Assembly: GCA_027062365.1 (NCBI GenBank)
Contig: JAMOTK010000022.1
Location: 1 to 64,000 of the forward strand
Reading direction: 5' to 3'
DNA from: Sulfurovum sp.
Lineage (GTDB): Bacteria; Campylobacterota; Campylobacteria; Campylobacterales; Sulfurovaceae
Length of the DNA stretch: 64,000 nt
A program made the position numbers and the translations under genes. Each line of letters begins with the position of its first letter. The stretch's first letter is position 1. Positions 16,993 through 26,604 of this stretch are shown piece after piece. The notes below the pieces were generated by a model, which saw only the letters and a list, made by a program, of their open reading frames with translations, was not told where the DNA came from and did not search any database.

Positions 16993-19062
16993 CTAAAACA
17001 TATCTTCAAAAGATTTATATTTTGCTTGGACTTTAGGCTTTTTATACACATTTCGTTTTGGTTTATAATAGGTTCTTGTTTTTGGTACGATTACTCTTTT
17101 CTTTGGATATGTTCTTTTTGTTGTCTGATGTTTACTATATGATTTGCTAGGTGCTTTGATAGGTGCTTGGGCTTTTCTTACGTGTATCTTAGTAGGAGAG
17201 ATAGATACATTGCTTTCTATCTTTGGGATATACTCTTTAATCTCAGGAAGAAAGGTTATATTTCCATCGGGTTTTAGATAATCAAGTTCTACAAGTATAT
17301 CTAGGGTACGTCTAAAGGTAGGTACAGCAGATTCTGATGCGAAGTACTTATAGGGTACTTTGGCTCGGATAACTAAAGCACCTATAGTATATTTGTGTCC
17401 CTCTTTATCATTGGCAAAACCATAAAAGCTACTATGATACTCTCTGGTATAACGACCATCTTTAATCATATATGCCGTACCTGTTTTACCTCCTACATCT
17501 AGTCCTTGATATTGGGCTTTGACCCCAGTACCACGCTTGACAACCTCATTGAGCATATCATGTATTTGATTGGCTGTTTTTTTCGTGATGGCTTGAGTGT
17601 TGCCTATCTTTTTTGGTATTTGGTACTTTTTCCCTTTGGCATCTTGTAGATAATCTACGAGATGAGGACTCATTGCCAATCCATCATTGTTAAACGCAGA
17701 ATAGGCTTTCATAAGTTGGGTAAAGGTTACTAACATACTATAGCCAAATGCTGAGTTTGCTCTATGCATTTTATGGTTTAGCTTTTTGATAGATTTTAGA
17801 AAACCTGGTAAATCACGAGAGAGGTCAATCCCTGTTTTTTTGGCGATACCAAATTTGAGTAACCCTTTTCTAAATGTCTCCCCAGTGATACGCCATGAGA
17901 TTTGTGACACACCAATATTGGAAGAGTGTACGATAATATCTGTAACAGACATAGACTCAAAATAGTCATCATCGCTGATATGTTGCCCTCCTGTGATACT
18001 AAATCGTTTGTACCCCGTATCAAACCATGTGTTAGGTGTGATTTTATTGGCATCTAAGGCAATGGCAACGGTCAGAGGTTTGAGAACTGAACCTGCTTCA
18101 TAAGGATATTCTGTAAACTTAGGGACAAGAGAAGCGATATCTTCTTGTCTGATATGGGAAGGGTCATATCGTTTGGTAGTCACTAGTGAGAGGATTTTGC
18201 CTGTGTCACTCTCCATGATACCTACAAGAATCTCATCAGCATCTATACTCTGTCTCATTTGGTCAGCCATAAGCTCTACACGTCTTTGTAAATCAATAGG
18301 GATATTGAGATGTAAATCCAATCCATCTACACGTGCATGGTTGATAGAATTTTTATCATGAATAATAGCCCCTAAAACATCACGTTTACCTTTTAGATAT
18401 CCATTTTTTTTAGAGGTAATATACTTGTTGTACGCACGTTCTAAACCCTTTTTCCCTGATGGTCTGGTGTATCTGCCATCAGGTTTATCTCCTACATAAC
18501 CTAAAGTAGGGCTTAAAATATCTTGTAAGGGAAAAGTCCTATGCTCTCCAATTTCTATAATATCTAAGCCATAGACCACTTCAATACCATTGCGATTTTT
18601 AACCGAACGAAAGACTTGAAGCTTTCTAAATTTATAAGCGAGTGCTTTGAGTTGCATGGCAGAACGTGAGGTAATTGTTTTAGAAAGGATGATATTGCCT
18701 TGTATATCCTCTCCTTTATCATTCATAAAACAAGCAGATATTTCTTTTTTTGGAATACCACTATAGATAGAAAAAAGTGTGATAAAAAGAGCTCTTTTTT
18801 CAGGTTTTATGCTCGAACCTCGTATGACAGCCTGATATATTTTGATAGATTTACTAAGAGTGTATCCATCAGCAGAGATGATGTCCCCACGAAAGGAACG
18901 GTCATGTATGGTGGTTTGGTTACTAGGTACACGTCTTTTTGATGTCATGGTATTAAAGACAGAAAATAAAAATATACCCATCATCAAAAAGATAAGTATA
19001 TAAAGAAAAGAAATCTTATTTTTTCTGTTTAAAATGGCTTCATTTTTTATATTTTTATACAT
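16993..19062 (-). CDS. ftsI: penicillin-binding protein, FtsI/PBP2 type
   Basis: Septal peptidoglycan transpeptidase, anchored by one N-terminal membrane helix (about residues 17-38). A PBP dimerisation domain follows, then the transpeptidase with SxxK as SVLK (about 323-326), SxN as SSN (about 379-381) and KTGTA (about 526-530). The last 75 residues are an unusual Lys/Arg/Tyr/Pro-rich basic tail with repeated KxxY/YKPK-like segments ending in FEDMF, making the protein 689 aa, longer than typical FtsI. It is divergent from ftsW-murG across an 85-base promoter region, so the division genes are arranged back to back. Confidence 0.92.
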   Translation of the reverse strand: MYKNIKNEAILNRKNKISFLYILIFLMMGIFLFSVFNTMTSKRRVPSNQTTIHDRSFRGDIISADGYTLSKSIKIYQAVIRGSSIKPEKRALFITLFSIYSGIPKKEISACFMNDKGEDIQGNIILSKTITSRSAMQLKALAYKFRKLQVFRSVKNRNGIEVVYGLDIIEIGEHRTFPLQDILSPTLGYVGDKPDGRYTRPSGKKGLERAYNKYITSKKNGYLKGKRDVLGAIIHDKNSINHARVDGLDLHLNIPIDLQRRVELMADQMRQSIDADEILVGIMESDTGKILSLVTTKRYDPSHIRQEDIASLVPKFTEYPYEAGSVLKPLTVAIALDANKITPNTWFDTGYKRFSITGGQHISDDDYFESMSVTDIIVHSSNIGVSQISWRITGETFRKGLLKFGIAKKTGIDLSRDLPGFLKSIKKLNHKMHRANSAFGYSMLVTFTQLMKAYSAFNNDGLAMSPHLVDYLQDAKGKKYQIPKKIGNTQAITKKTANQIHDMLNEVVKRGTGVKAQYQGLDVGGKTGTAYMIKDGRYTREYHSSFYGFANDKEGHKYTIGALVIRAKVPYKYFASESAVPTFRRTLDILVELDYLKPDGNITFLPEIKEYIPKIESNVSISPTKIHVRKAQAPIKAPSKSYSKHQTTKRTYPKKRVIVPKTRTYYKPKRNVYKKPKVQAKYKSFEDMF

Positions 19063-19110
19063 AATTTCCCTATATAGAACAGTATTTTATACAAAACTAT
19101 CTATAAACTT

Positions 19111-19118
19111 GGTAAAAT
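19111..19118 (+). promoter_or_regulatory. -10 element for ftsW-murG
   Basis: GGTAAAAT with a TAAAAT hexamer at 19113-19118 and TTGG just before it lies 30 bases upstream of the ftsW ATG; AGAAAGAGA serves as ribosome site. The same 85-base gap must hold the divergent ftsI promoter. Confidence 0.4.
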
Positions 19119-19147
19119 ACTAATGAATATTAGAGAAAGAGAATAAA

Positions 19148-20329
19148 ATGATTGATAAAATACTTTTAGCAGGGGTGATGGCACTTCTTGCTTTGTCGTT
19201 GGTAATGAGTTACTCTCTCTCTACCTATGCTGTGTTACATTTTGAGTATAGTGATGTGCATTTTTTTATACGGCAAAGTGTCTTTGTCTTGATAGGTTTT
19301 ATCATTATGGTAATCCTCTCTAAGCTCAACCCCAATACGTGGCTCGTACCTTTAGGGCTAATGCTCTTTGCTTTCTTTTTTATAGCGATGATTGTGATGC
19401 AATTTTTACCTGAGAGCGTAGTCCATGCTGTAGGAGGTGCTAAAAGGTGGATACGTGTGGGCAGTATCTCTATTGCCCCTGTGGAGTTTTTTAAGATAGG
19501 GTTTATCTTCTTTGTGACATGGAGTTTTGCACGAAAACTACTCAATAAAACCAAAATGCCATTTTGGGAAGAATTAGAAACCTATACCCCTTACTTAGTA
19601 GTGTTTATCATTGCTGTGATTATTATCGCTGTATTTCAAAAAGATTTGGGTCAAGTTGTGGTGCTAGGGGCAACGATGATGGTTCTTTTTGTCTTTGCAG
19701 GAAGCTCTAAAAAATTCTTTTTTTCTGTGATTTCTGTAATTTTTACGGCATTTATTGGCTTGATATTTTTTGCACCACATAGGATAGCACGTGTAAAGTC
19801 ATGGTGGGGAGGGGTGCAAGATTCTATTTTGTCCTTTTTTCCTTTTGAGTCGGTGCAACATTTACGTATAGAAGCAGGAAAAGAACCCTACCAAATATCC
19901 AATTCTTTAAATGCTATTTACAATGGTGGTTTTTGGGGCAAAGGCTTGGGCAATGGACAATTTAAATTAGGCTACCTTTCTGAAGTGCATACGGATTTTA
20001 TCTTAGCAGGTATTACTGAAGAGTTGGGCTTTATAGGCTTAGCGTTTGTAACCATAACGATGTTGGTTATCGTGTTTCGTATCTTCAAAATTGCTTCAAA
20101 GGTACAAAATCCTATGGAGTACCTCTTTTGTATAGGGGTCGGACTTCTGTTGGCTTCATCTTTTATACTCAATGCCTATGGTATCTCTGGTATCACCCCT
20201 ATTAAAGGTATCGCTGTACCATTTTTGAGCTATGGAGGGTCACATATCGTAGCCTCTTGTGTGGCGATAGGGATGGTACTGATGATTTCCAAAAATGTAC
20301 CACGAGATGAAAAAGGAGAGATACTATGA
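19148..20329 (+). CDS. ftsW: SEDS peptidoglycan polymerase FtsW
   Basis: Integral membrane glycan polymerase of the SEDS family working with FtsI at the septum. The 393-aa protein has about ten hydrophobic helices and the SEDS motifs WIRVGSISIAPVEFFKIGF, FQKDLGQVVV, GGFWGKGLGNGQFKLGYLSE, HTDFILAGITEELGFIG and the C-terminal PFLSYGGSHI. RodA is the alternative, but the position directly upstream of murG and divergent from ftsI favours FtsW. Its TGA overlaps the murG ATG (ATGA), so translation is coupled. Confidence 0.92.
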   Translation: MIDKILLAGVMALLALSLVMSYSLSTYAVLHFEYSDVHFFIRQSVFVLIGFIIMVILSKLNPNTWLVPLGLMLFAFFFIAMIVMQFLPESVVHAVGGAKRWIRVGSISIAPVEFFKIGFIFFVTWSFARKLLNKTKMPFWEELETYTPYLVVFIIAVIIIAVFQKDLGQVVVLGATMMVLFVFAGSSKKFFFSVISVIFTAFIGLIFFAPHRIARVKSWWGGVQDSILSFFPFESVQHLRIEAGKEPYQISNSLNAIYNGGFWGKGLGNGQFKLGYLSEVHTDFILAGITEELGFIGLAFVTITMLVIVFRIFKIASKVQNPMEYLFCIGVGLLLASSFILNAYGISGITPIKGIAVPFLSYGGSHIVASCVAIGMVLMISKNVPRDEKGEIL

Positions 20330-21336
20330 GCATCGTGATGACAGGTGGAGGTACAGGTGGACATTTGACCATCATACACTCTGTAAAAATGGAACTCAAA
20401 AAAGAGACACTTATCTACATAGGTTCTACCAAAGGACAAGACAAGCAATGGTTTGAGGGCGATGAATCGTTTGAAAAAACATATTTTTTAGAGACTAGAG
20501 GTGTGGTAAATCAAGGTTTTATAGGAAAGATAAAATCACTTTTCAAAATTTTCACTTCGGCATGGGAGATGCGTAAAATACTCAAAGAACATCACGCTAG
20601 TGTGGTATTTTCTGTAGGAGGATTTTCTTCTGCTCCTACAGCTATCGCTGCAAAGATTTCGGGTGTGCCTTTGGTAATCCATGAACAAAATGCTACTATT
20701 GGCTCTTTAAATAAATTGCTCAAACCCGTAGCCGATGTATTTATCTCTTCGTATATAGAGCAAAGTCCTATCAAAGCCTATCCTATCAAACAAGTCTTTT
20801 TTGACAATGCACGGATTCGGTCTGAAGTGAAAACAATACTTTTTTTAGGTGGCTCACAAGGGGCAAAAGCCATCAATGTTTTGGCTTTGGCTTTAGCACC
20901 TATCCTAAAACAAAGAGGCATACATATCATCCATCAAGCAGGAGAAAGAAATATAGATGAGGTCAAAAAACTGTACCATGCCCTAGAGATAGAGGCAGAC
21001 GTTTTTGGATTCACCACAACATTAGAGAACTCTATGCAAAAAGCAGATTTTGCAATAGCACGTTCAGGGGCTTCTACCCTATGGGAGCTTTCTGCCACAG
21101 CCTTACCTACACTATATATCCCTTACCCTTACGCAGCATCTGACCATCAATACCATAATGCACAGTTCTTAGTAGAACAAAACCTAGCATGGCTGATGAG
21201 AGAAGAAGAGATAGACCATAACAAAGTCTTAGCCCTTTTTGATGAAGACTTAACAAAGGTAAGCCAAGGACTGATAAACATTGTAGAAAATGACGGAAGC
21301 AAAAAAATTGCAACACTCCTTCAATCCTTTGGGTAG
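20326..21336 (+). CDS. murG: UDP-GlcNAc:lipid I N-acetylglucosaminyltransferase MurG
   Basis: Peripheral membrane GT28 enzyme that adds GlcNAc to lipid I to make lipid II. The 336-aa protein begins with the G-loop TGGGTGGHLT, followed by VFSVGGFSSAPTAIAA, IHEQNATIG, the second G-loop FLGGSQGAKAIN and the UDP-GlcNAc-binding RSGASTLWELSATALPTLYIPYP region with the following DHQ. Slightly shorter than E. coli MurG (355). The ATG overlaps the ftsW stop; the pair is probably one transcript from the promoter near 19113. Confidence 0.96.
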   Translation: MSIVMTGGGTGGHLTIIHSVKMELKKETLIYIGSTKGQDKQWFEGDESFEKTYFLETRGVVNQGFIGKIKSLFKIFTSAWEMRKILKEHHASVVFSVGGFSSAPTAIAAKISGVPLVIHEQNATIGSLNKLLKPVADVFISSYIEQSPIKAYPIKQVFFDNARIRSEVKTILFLGGSQGAKAINVLALALAPILKQRGIHIIHQAGERNIDEVKKLYHALEIEADVFGFTTTLENSMQKADFAIARSGASTLWELSATALPTLYIPYPYAASDHQYHNAQFLVEQNLAWLMREEEIDHNKVLALFDEDLTKVSQGLINIVENDGSKKIATLLQSFG

Positions 21337-21373
21337 TATATAACTTAGGGCGTTTTACTCGAAAAAACTTTCT

Positions 21374-22282
21374 TTACTTTTTTTTACTAAGCTCAACTAC
21401 TCTTTTATAAAAATACTCCCCTTTGGTATTTTCCTCTGCATTGACTGAAATTATCTCTAAATATTTAATAAGTGATTCTTTTACATTTTTAGCGATAAAT
21501 GTATGAAATAATGCTTTATTTTCTCCTGTTTGTACTGTTTCTAAACTTGTATAATATTCATCTCTTAAATCATTTTGACTTGAAATATTAGTGATTGGAA
21601 AGCCGTGTTGTAATAGTATTAGATTCATAACAAGTCTTGAAGTTCTACCGTTACCATCAATAAAAGGATGTATGGTCACTAACCTTTCGTGTATCTCTGC
21701 TGATAATATGACAGGATTTAAAGTCAATTTATTTTCTTCATAAAAATTAAAATACGCTTCCATCAAATTTTCTACTTGTAAAAATATTGGTGGTTTGTGT
21801 GTAGAACCACTTATCATAACATCTACATTTCTATATTTTCCTGCATTGTTATTGTCTATATTTTTTAAAATGAGATGATGAATATATAAAAGTACTCTTT
21901 TCGATAAAGATACTTTTTCTTTGACAAGGTCTTTGATGTAGTCTATCGCTTCTTTATGGTTGATGACTTCAAAATGCTCTCTCATAGATTTACCACCTAT
22001 GGTAATCCCTTTATTAAGCACTAAAACCGTCTCTTGAAGTGTTAACGTATTTCCCTCAATACCATTACTATCATAGGTATAGACTTCATCAAAATATTGA
22101 TTTAATTTTTCTATATGTACGCCCTCTAAAGGTCTAAAACTATCTAGTGACTTTTTTAAATCTGCTATTTGTTCTAATAGAACTTCTAAATCTTCACTAT
22201 TTGGGTATAGTTATTGTAGGTTAAAATGGTTGTTCATCATGGTTGAGATTAATTTAAAAAATTCTTCTTTTGTGTCTGACAT
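21374..22282 (-). pseudogene. Fic family protein with internal stop
   Basis: Fic AMP-transferase-type gene interrupted by a single in-frame TAA at 22213-22211 (codon 24). From ATG 22282 (AGGGTAAA just upstream) the frame reads 23 codons, hits the stop, then remains open to 21374. After the stop come the inhibitory-helix motif SNGIEGN (S/TxxxE(G/N) class), a helical core and the active-site motif HPFIDGNGRTSR with catalytic His. GTG 22021 is the first usable start the open frame offers, but it would remove the inhibitory helix. No other disruption is visible, so inactivation is recent, or a suppressor/error is involved. It lies in a convergent position after murG. Confidence 0.8.
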
Positions 22283-22372
22283 TTTACCCTCTATTTTTAG
22301 CCATAATATTATGTATTAATAATTAAGTTTAGTATAACAAAATATTACAAATAACCAAATTTAAGAGAAATT

Positions 22373-22381
22373 TGATATAAT
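22373..22381 (+). promoter_or_regulatory. extended -10 promoter for small lipoprotein
   Basis: TGATATAAT is a perfect extended -10 (TGnTATAAT) only 19 bases before the ATG at 22401, with AAGGA at 22391-22395 as ribosome site. The predicted 5' leader is therefore very short. Confidence 0.55.
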
Positions 22382-22400
22382 TTTTATATAAAGGAAAAAT

Positions 22401-22826
22401 ATGTTAAAAAAAATGATAATAACGGTATTGGCTTTAGTAGCACTTGTAGGTCTCAATGGCTGTGGTAGTAGTGATAGTGGCAATAATAACAATGATGAAT
22501 TAATCACTCTTTTTTTAGTAGATGAAAATGGATTTTCTTATGGGAATATTCCTTATCGTTGTGATTCTATGAACAATTGGGAGACGACACGTCCTAATGG
22601 CGAGTTTACTTTTTTATCTTATGATAATTGTGAATTTGATTTTATAGGATTAGAGGGTAATTATGCCAATGATTCTTTTTATGACCATATTATTCGTATT
22701 GTAGATTTTGATTACAATGGTAAAAATAATATAGCGTATGACTGTGCTTTATTTGGTGCAGGTACTACCTATGGAGATGGTAGATTTGATTATGATGCAG
22801 ATGATGCTTGTGTATTTTATCTCTAG
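22401..22826 (+). CDS. small acidic lipoprotein of unknown function
   Basis: A 141-aa protein with a lipoprotein signal peptide (basic MLKK, hydrophobic core, lipobox LNGC with Cys21), then a Gly/Ser/Asn linker. The remainder is acidic and aromatic (many Asp, Asn, Tyr) with five further cysteines, suggesting a small disulfide-bonded extracytoplasmic domain. I recognise no family. It is monocistronic with its own promoter, between the broken Fic gene and alaS. Confidence 0.7.
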   Translation: MLKKMIITVLALVALVGLNGCGSSDSGNNNNDELITLFLVDENGFSYGNIPYRCDSMNNWETTRPNGEFTFLSYDNCEFDFIGLEGNYANDSFYDHIIRIVDFDYNGKNNIAYDCALFGAGTTYGDGRFDYDADDACVFYL

Positions 22827-22893
22827 TCTTTAACTCCTAATAATCAGATTTTAGATAGAATATCTCTTATTAATATAAGAGGACAATTGTATC

Positions 22894-25452
22894 ATGGATA
22901 TTAGAAAAGCATACTTAGATTTTTTTCAAGACAGAGGGCATCAGCTCATAGCATCTTCAGCACTTGTACCTGATGACCCGACACTTATGTTTACCAATGC
23001 AGGAATGGTACAATTTAAAAACATCTTTACAGGAGAAGCACCGATACCTGAGATTCCTCGTGCTACTTCTTCTCAAACCTGTTTAAGAGCAGGTGGAAAA
23101 CATAATGACCTTGATAATGTAGGCTATACAGCACGACACCATACTCTTTTTGAAATGTTAGGTAACTTCTCTTTTGCAGATTATTTTAAAGAAGAAGCCA
23201 TTGCGTATGCTTGGGAATTTATTACTTCTGAAAAGTATCTTCACCTTTCGGTAGATAAATTATGGGTCACTGTACATGACTCTGATGACGAAGCCTTTAA
23301 AATGTGGGAAAAACATATTGATTCAAAGCGTATTTTGCGTTTTGGGGATGTTGATAACTTTTGGCAAATGGGCGATACTGGTCCATGTGGTCCAAGTTCT
23401 GAAATATTTTATGACCAAGGTGCTGAATATTTCAATACAGAAGAAGATAGAATGGGAGGCGAAGGCGATAGATTTTTAGAGATATGGAATTTGGTCTTTA
23501 TGCAGTACTTCCGAGATGAGACAGGCACACTAAATCCACTTCCTAAACCTAGTATCGATACAGGTATGGGGCTTGAACGTGTGGTTGCTATAAAAGAGGG
23601 CAAACGTAACAACTATCACTCTTCACTCTTTATGCCATTTTTAGATAAGATAGGTAGTATTGTAGGTACGCCATATAACTTTGAATCTGACAATGCTTCT
23701 TCGTATCATGTCATCGCTGACCATTTACGCTCTTGTTCTTTTTTACTCGCTCAAGGAGTCACTTTTGATAAAGAAGGGCGTGGGTATGTATTACGCCGTA
23801 TTATGCGTAGGGCAATTCGTCATGGATACTTATTGGGTCTTAGAAAACCTTTTATGTATAAGCTTGTAGATACCCTTGTGAGTATGATGGGTGCAGAATA
23901 TACCTATCTTTTGGATAATTCCATTGCTATAAAAGCCTCTATGAAGATTGAAGAAGAACGTTTTTTTGATACGATTGAAGCAGGGATAAAACTTTTTAAT
24001 GAAGAGCTTAAAAAAACAGCACTTATCTTTGATGGAAAAGTGGCATTTAAACTTTATGATACCTATGGTTTTCCTCTTGACCTCACCGAAGATATGTTAA
24101 GAGAAAAAAGTATTGGCTTAAATAAAGAGGCATTTAATGCTAAAATGAATGCCCAAAAAGCACAATCTAAAGCCAATTGGAAAGGCACAGGGGATGCTGT
24201 AGCCACAGGTGATTTTAGGATACTCAAAGAAAACTTTGGAGTCAATACTTTTGTAGGCTATAAAAACATCAGAGTAGAATCTAAAGTCTTAGGGCTTTTA
24301 GATGAAAACTTTAAGCGTGTCACTATGCTTACCCCCAATACTACAGGGTGGGTCATGTTAGATAATACACCTTTTTATGCTGAGTCAGGGGGACAAGTGG
24401 GGGACAAAGGCGAGATTGAGGGTAGAGGATATATTATAGATACTAAAAAATTTCTGGATATTCACTTTTCTCAAATAGAAGTCAAACGTACCATTACTAT
24501 GGGTGAAATTGTTGTTGCAACACTAGATAGATGTAGAGAACAAATCACAAAGCATCACTCAGCAACACATTTACTTCACGCAGGATTGTCTGATATTTTG
24601 GGAAGTGGTATTTCACAAGCAGGTTCATTGGTAGAAGCAACTAGATTGCGTTTTGACTTTACACATCCTACAGCACTTACCACAAAAGAAATCAATGATA
24701 TAGAACTATGGGTAAACAGTAAAATATCTGCATCCATCGCAACTACTACCAAAGAGATGGGTATCGAAGATGCAAAAAACTCAGGAGCCAAAGCCCAATT
24801 TGGTGAAAAGTATGGAGAGGTGGTACGTGTGGTAAGTATGGGCAATGATTCCGTAGAATTTTGTGGAGGTACACATGTAGAAAATACTTCTGAAATTGGT
24901 ATCTTTATGATACTCAAAGAATCAGGAGTAAGTGCAGGAGTACGGCGTATAGAAGCTATTTGTGGTACACAAGCCTATAAACATATTTCAGCCCTTAGAG
25001 CAGAGATAAAAGAGATAAAAACAGAACTCAAAAATACAAATGCTTTAGTGGGTATCGCTAAACTAAAAGAACAAATAAAAAGCCTCAAATCAGAAGTACA
25101 AACAGCATTGAAAAGCAGTAAAAAAGAGCTAGTAGCACAAGAAATAAAAGGCAATATGGTTATCATAGAAGAGATAGAAACTGGTGAGATCAAAGCACTT
25201 ATTGATGAAGCCAAAAATCAATATCCTAAGATTGCGATTATGCTCTTTCAAAAAAAGGGTGATAAAGTAATGATTGCTTGTGGTTCTAAAGAAACTTCAA
25301 TCAAAGCAGGAAATTGGATAAAAGCCATTGCCCCTATCTTAGGTGGAGGAGGAGGAGGTCGCCCCGACTTTGCCCAAGCTGGAGGCAAAGATGCGTCTAA
25401 GATAGCACAAGCCAAAGAAAAAGCTTTGGTATATATTGAAGAGAATATATAA
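22894..25452 (+). CDS. alaS: alanyl-tRNA synthetase
   Basis: Charges tRNA-Ala and edits misacylated species. The 852-aa protein has the class II catalytic core at the N-terminus (motif 1 region [23 protein letters not shown], motif 2 with [16 protein letters not shown]), the editing domain with [12 protein letters not shown] and CGGTHVENT zinc/editing motifs, a helical coiled region (about 690-740) and the C-terminal DHHA1 domain with a six-glycine stretch before RPDFAQAGG. It heads a run alaS - membrane protein - maf joined by TAATG overlaps. Confidence 0.98.
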   Translation: MDIRKAYLDFFQDRGHQLIASSALVPDDPTLMFTNAGMVQFKNIFTGEAPIPEIPRATSSQTCLRAGGKHNDLDNVGYTARHHTLFEMLGNFSFADYFKEEAIAYAWEFITSEKYLHLSVDKLWVTVHDSDDEAFKMWEKHIDSKRILRFGDVDNFWQMGDTGPCGPSSEIFYDQGAEYFNTEEDRMGGEGDRFLEIWNLVFMQYFRDETGTLNPLPKPSIDTGMGLERVVAIKEGKRNNYHSSLFMPFLDKIGSIVGTPYNFESDNASSYHVIADHLRSCSFLLAQGVTFDKEGRGYVLRRIMRRAIRHGYLLGLRKPFMYKLVDTLVSMMGAEYTYLLDNSIAIKASMKIEEERFFDTIEAGIKLFNEELKKTALIFDGKVAFKLYDTYGFPLDLTEDMLREKSIGLNKEAFNAKMNAQKAQSKANWKGTGDAVATGDFRILKENFGVNTFVGYKNIRVESKVLGLLDENFKRVTMLTPNTTGWVMLDNTPFYAESGGQVGDKGEIEGRGYIIDTKKFLDIHFSQIEVKRTITMGEIVVATLDRCREQITKHHSATHLLHAGLSDILGSGISQAGSLVEATRLRFDFTHPTALTTKEINDIELWVNSKISASIATTTKEMGIEDAKNSGAKAQFGEKYGEVVRVVSMGNDSVEFCGGTHVENTSEIGIFMILKESGVSAGVRRIEAICGTQAYKHISALRAEIKEIKTELKNTNALVGIAKLKEQIKSLKSEVQTALKSSKKELVAQEIKGNMVIIEEIETGEIKALIDEAKNQYPKIAIMLFQKKGDKVMIACGSKETSIKAGNWIKAIAPILGGGGGGRPDFAQAGGKDASKIAQAKEKALVYIEENI

Positions 25453-25979
25453 TGACAGATTTTTTTACAAACTATGGACATTTCATCGTCTTTTTGCATG
25501 TTCTTTCTGCTTTTATTTGGGTAGGAGGTATGATTACGATACGTATCATTGTCCATCCCGTGATTGCAAGAGGAGGGGTCACTGCCCATCAAATGCTTCA
25601 AAATGATATTATGTCTTTTATGCTAGAACCCAAGCAACGCTTAGGCATTACGCTTCAAAATACGGGAAGGCTTTTTAACTTTGTCTTGCCTTTTATTGTC
25701 TTGCTTTTTGCTACAGGTTTACTCATGGCAATCGCCCTCAAAGGACATCATGGAGCGTTAAAAGCTCTCTTTTTGTCCAAAGAGATTATCTGGACAATTA
25801 TGGCAGTGAATTTTGGCTATATGTATGTCAAACGCTATAAGGCATGGCAATTTTTTCTCCAAGGTAATTTCGCCCAAGCCAAAGCACAGATGAGTTATAT
25901 CCCTCATATCTTGTTGCCTCTGAATATCGTTTTGGGTTTGGTGGCATTGTGGATGGGTGTGAGCCTTAGAGGATTCTAA
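25452..25979 (+). CDS. CopD-like four-helix membrane protein
   Basis: A 175-aa integral membrane protein with four hydrophobic helices (about residues 8-30, 70-92, 105-125, 150-170). Conserved-looking histidines lie in HFIVFLHVLSAFIWVGGM and near HPV, and the AFIWVGGM segment resembles the CopD/DUF2214-type membrane proteins, some of which may bind haem or copper. The function is not established. The ATG overlaps the alaS stop and its own stop overlaps the maf ATG, so it is co-translated with both. Confidence 0.65.
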   Translation: MTDFFTNYGHFIVFLHVLSAFIWVGGMITIRIIVHPVIARGGVTAHQMLQNDIMSFMLEPKQRLGITLQNTGRLFNFVLPFIVLLFATGLLMAIALKGHHGALKALFLSKEIIWTIMAVNFGYMYVKRYKAWQFFLQGNFAQAKAQMSYIPHILLPLNIVLGLVALWMGVSLRGF

Positions 25980-26530
25980 TGATTCATTTATGTTCAAGCT
26001 CTCCAAGCAGGGCTTTACTCTTAGAAAAATTTGGCGTACAATTCATACAAAAATCCCCTAGCTATGATGAAGAACAAATCACTACAAGTACCGCCAAAGA
26101 TTTCGTCTATACAGCAAGTAAAGGCAAACTAGAAGCAAGTATCCGTGAATTTGGTTTAGAAATCCCACTACTTTGTGCCGATACCGTCATCTCTGCTCAC
26201 GATGGGACAATTTTGCGTAAACCTAAAAATAAAGAAGATGCCAAGCGTATTTTAGAGATACAAAGTGGCTCAACGATTTCTATTATCTCTTCTTTACATT
26301 ATAAATCAAAAACCCTATCCTTTTCAGACATATCAGCCACGCATTACCAGTTCTCTCCCTTTGAACCCAAAGATTTAGAAGCATATTTAAAAAGCAATCT
26401 ATGGCAAGGCAAAGCAGGGGGATGTATGGTAGAAGGCTTTTGTAAAGCGTATATCCAATCTGTAGAGGGCTATGAGAGTACGGCTATGGGGTTACAGGTT
26501 GAGGTGCTTTTACCTTGGTTAAAAATATGA
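25979..26530 (+). CDS. maf: Maf-like nucleoside triphosphate pyrophosphatase
   Basis: Hydrolyses non-canonical or pyrimidine NTPs to NMPs (house-cleaning). The 183-aa protein has the family N-terminal LCSSSPSRALLLEKFG motif, the catalytic ADTVIS segment with the general-base Asp, RKPKNKEDAKRIL and the C-terminal VEGYESTAMGLQVEVLLPWL. A degenerate second copy of this C-terminal segment lies at 28977-29027, beyond the restriction-modification genes. The present 3' end thus abuts the insertion but the gene is full length and intact. Confidence 0.9.
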   Translation: MIHLCSSSPSRALLLEKFGVQFIQKSPSYDEEQITTSTAKDFVYTASKGKLEASIREFGLEIPLLCADTVISAHDGTILRKPKNKEDAKRILEIQSGSTISIISSLHYKSKTLSFSDISATHYQFSPFEPKDLEAYLKSNLWQGKAGGCMVEGFCKAYIQSVEGYESTAMGLQVEVLLPWLKI

Positions 26531-26566
26531 TGATTTGGAATATTTTTGAGATATAAATATTTTTTA

Positions 26567-26575
26567 TGTTATTAT
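26567..26575 (+). promoter_or_regulatory. extended -10 promoter for the restriction-modification pair
   Basis: TGTTATTAT, an extended -10-like element, lies 29 bases before the methyltransferase ATG at 26605; GAGG serves as ribosome site. It lies in the AT-rich segment just after maf. Confidence 0.4.
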
Positions 26576-26604
26576 GGCAATAGATTGAATTTGAGGTAGA
26601 GTAT

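Noticed and set aside
25350-25370. G-rich run in alaS as a phase-variable tract
   Set aside because: It consists of GGA repeats coding for the conserved glycine stretch of the DHHA1 domain found in all AlaRS, not a homopolymer.
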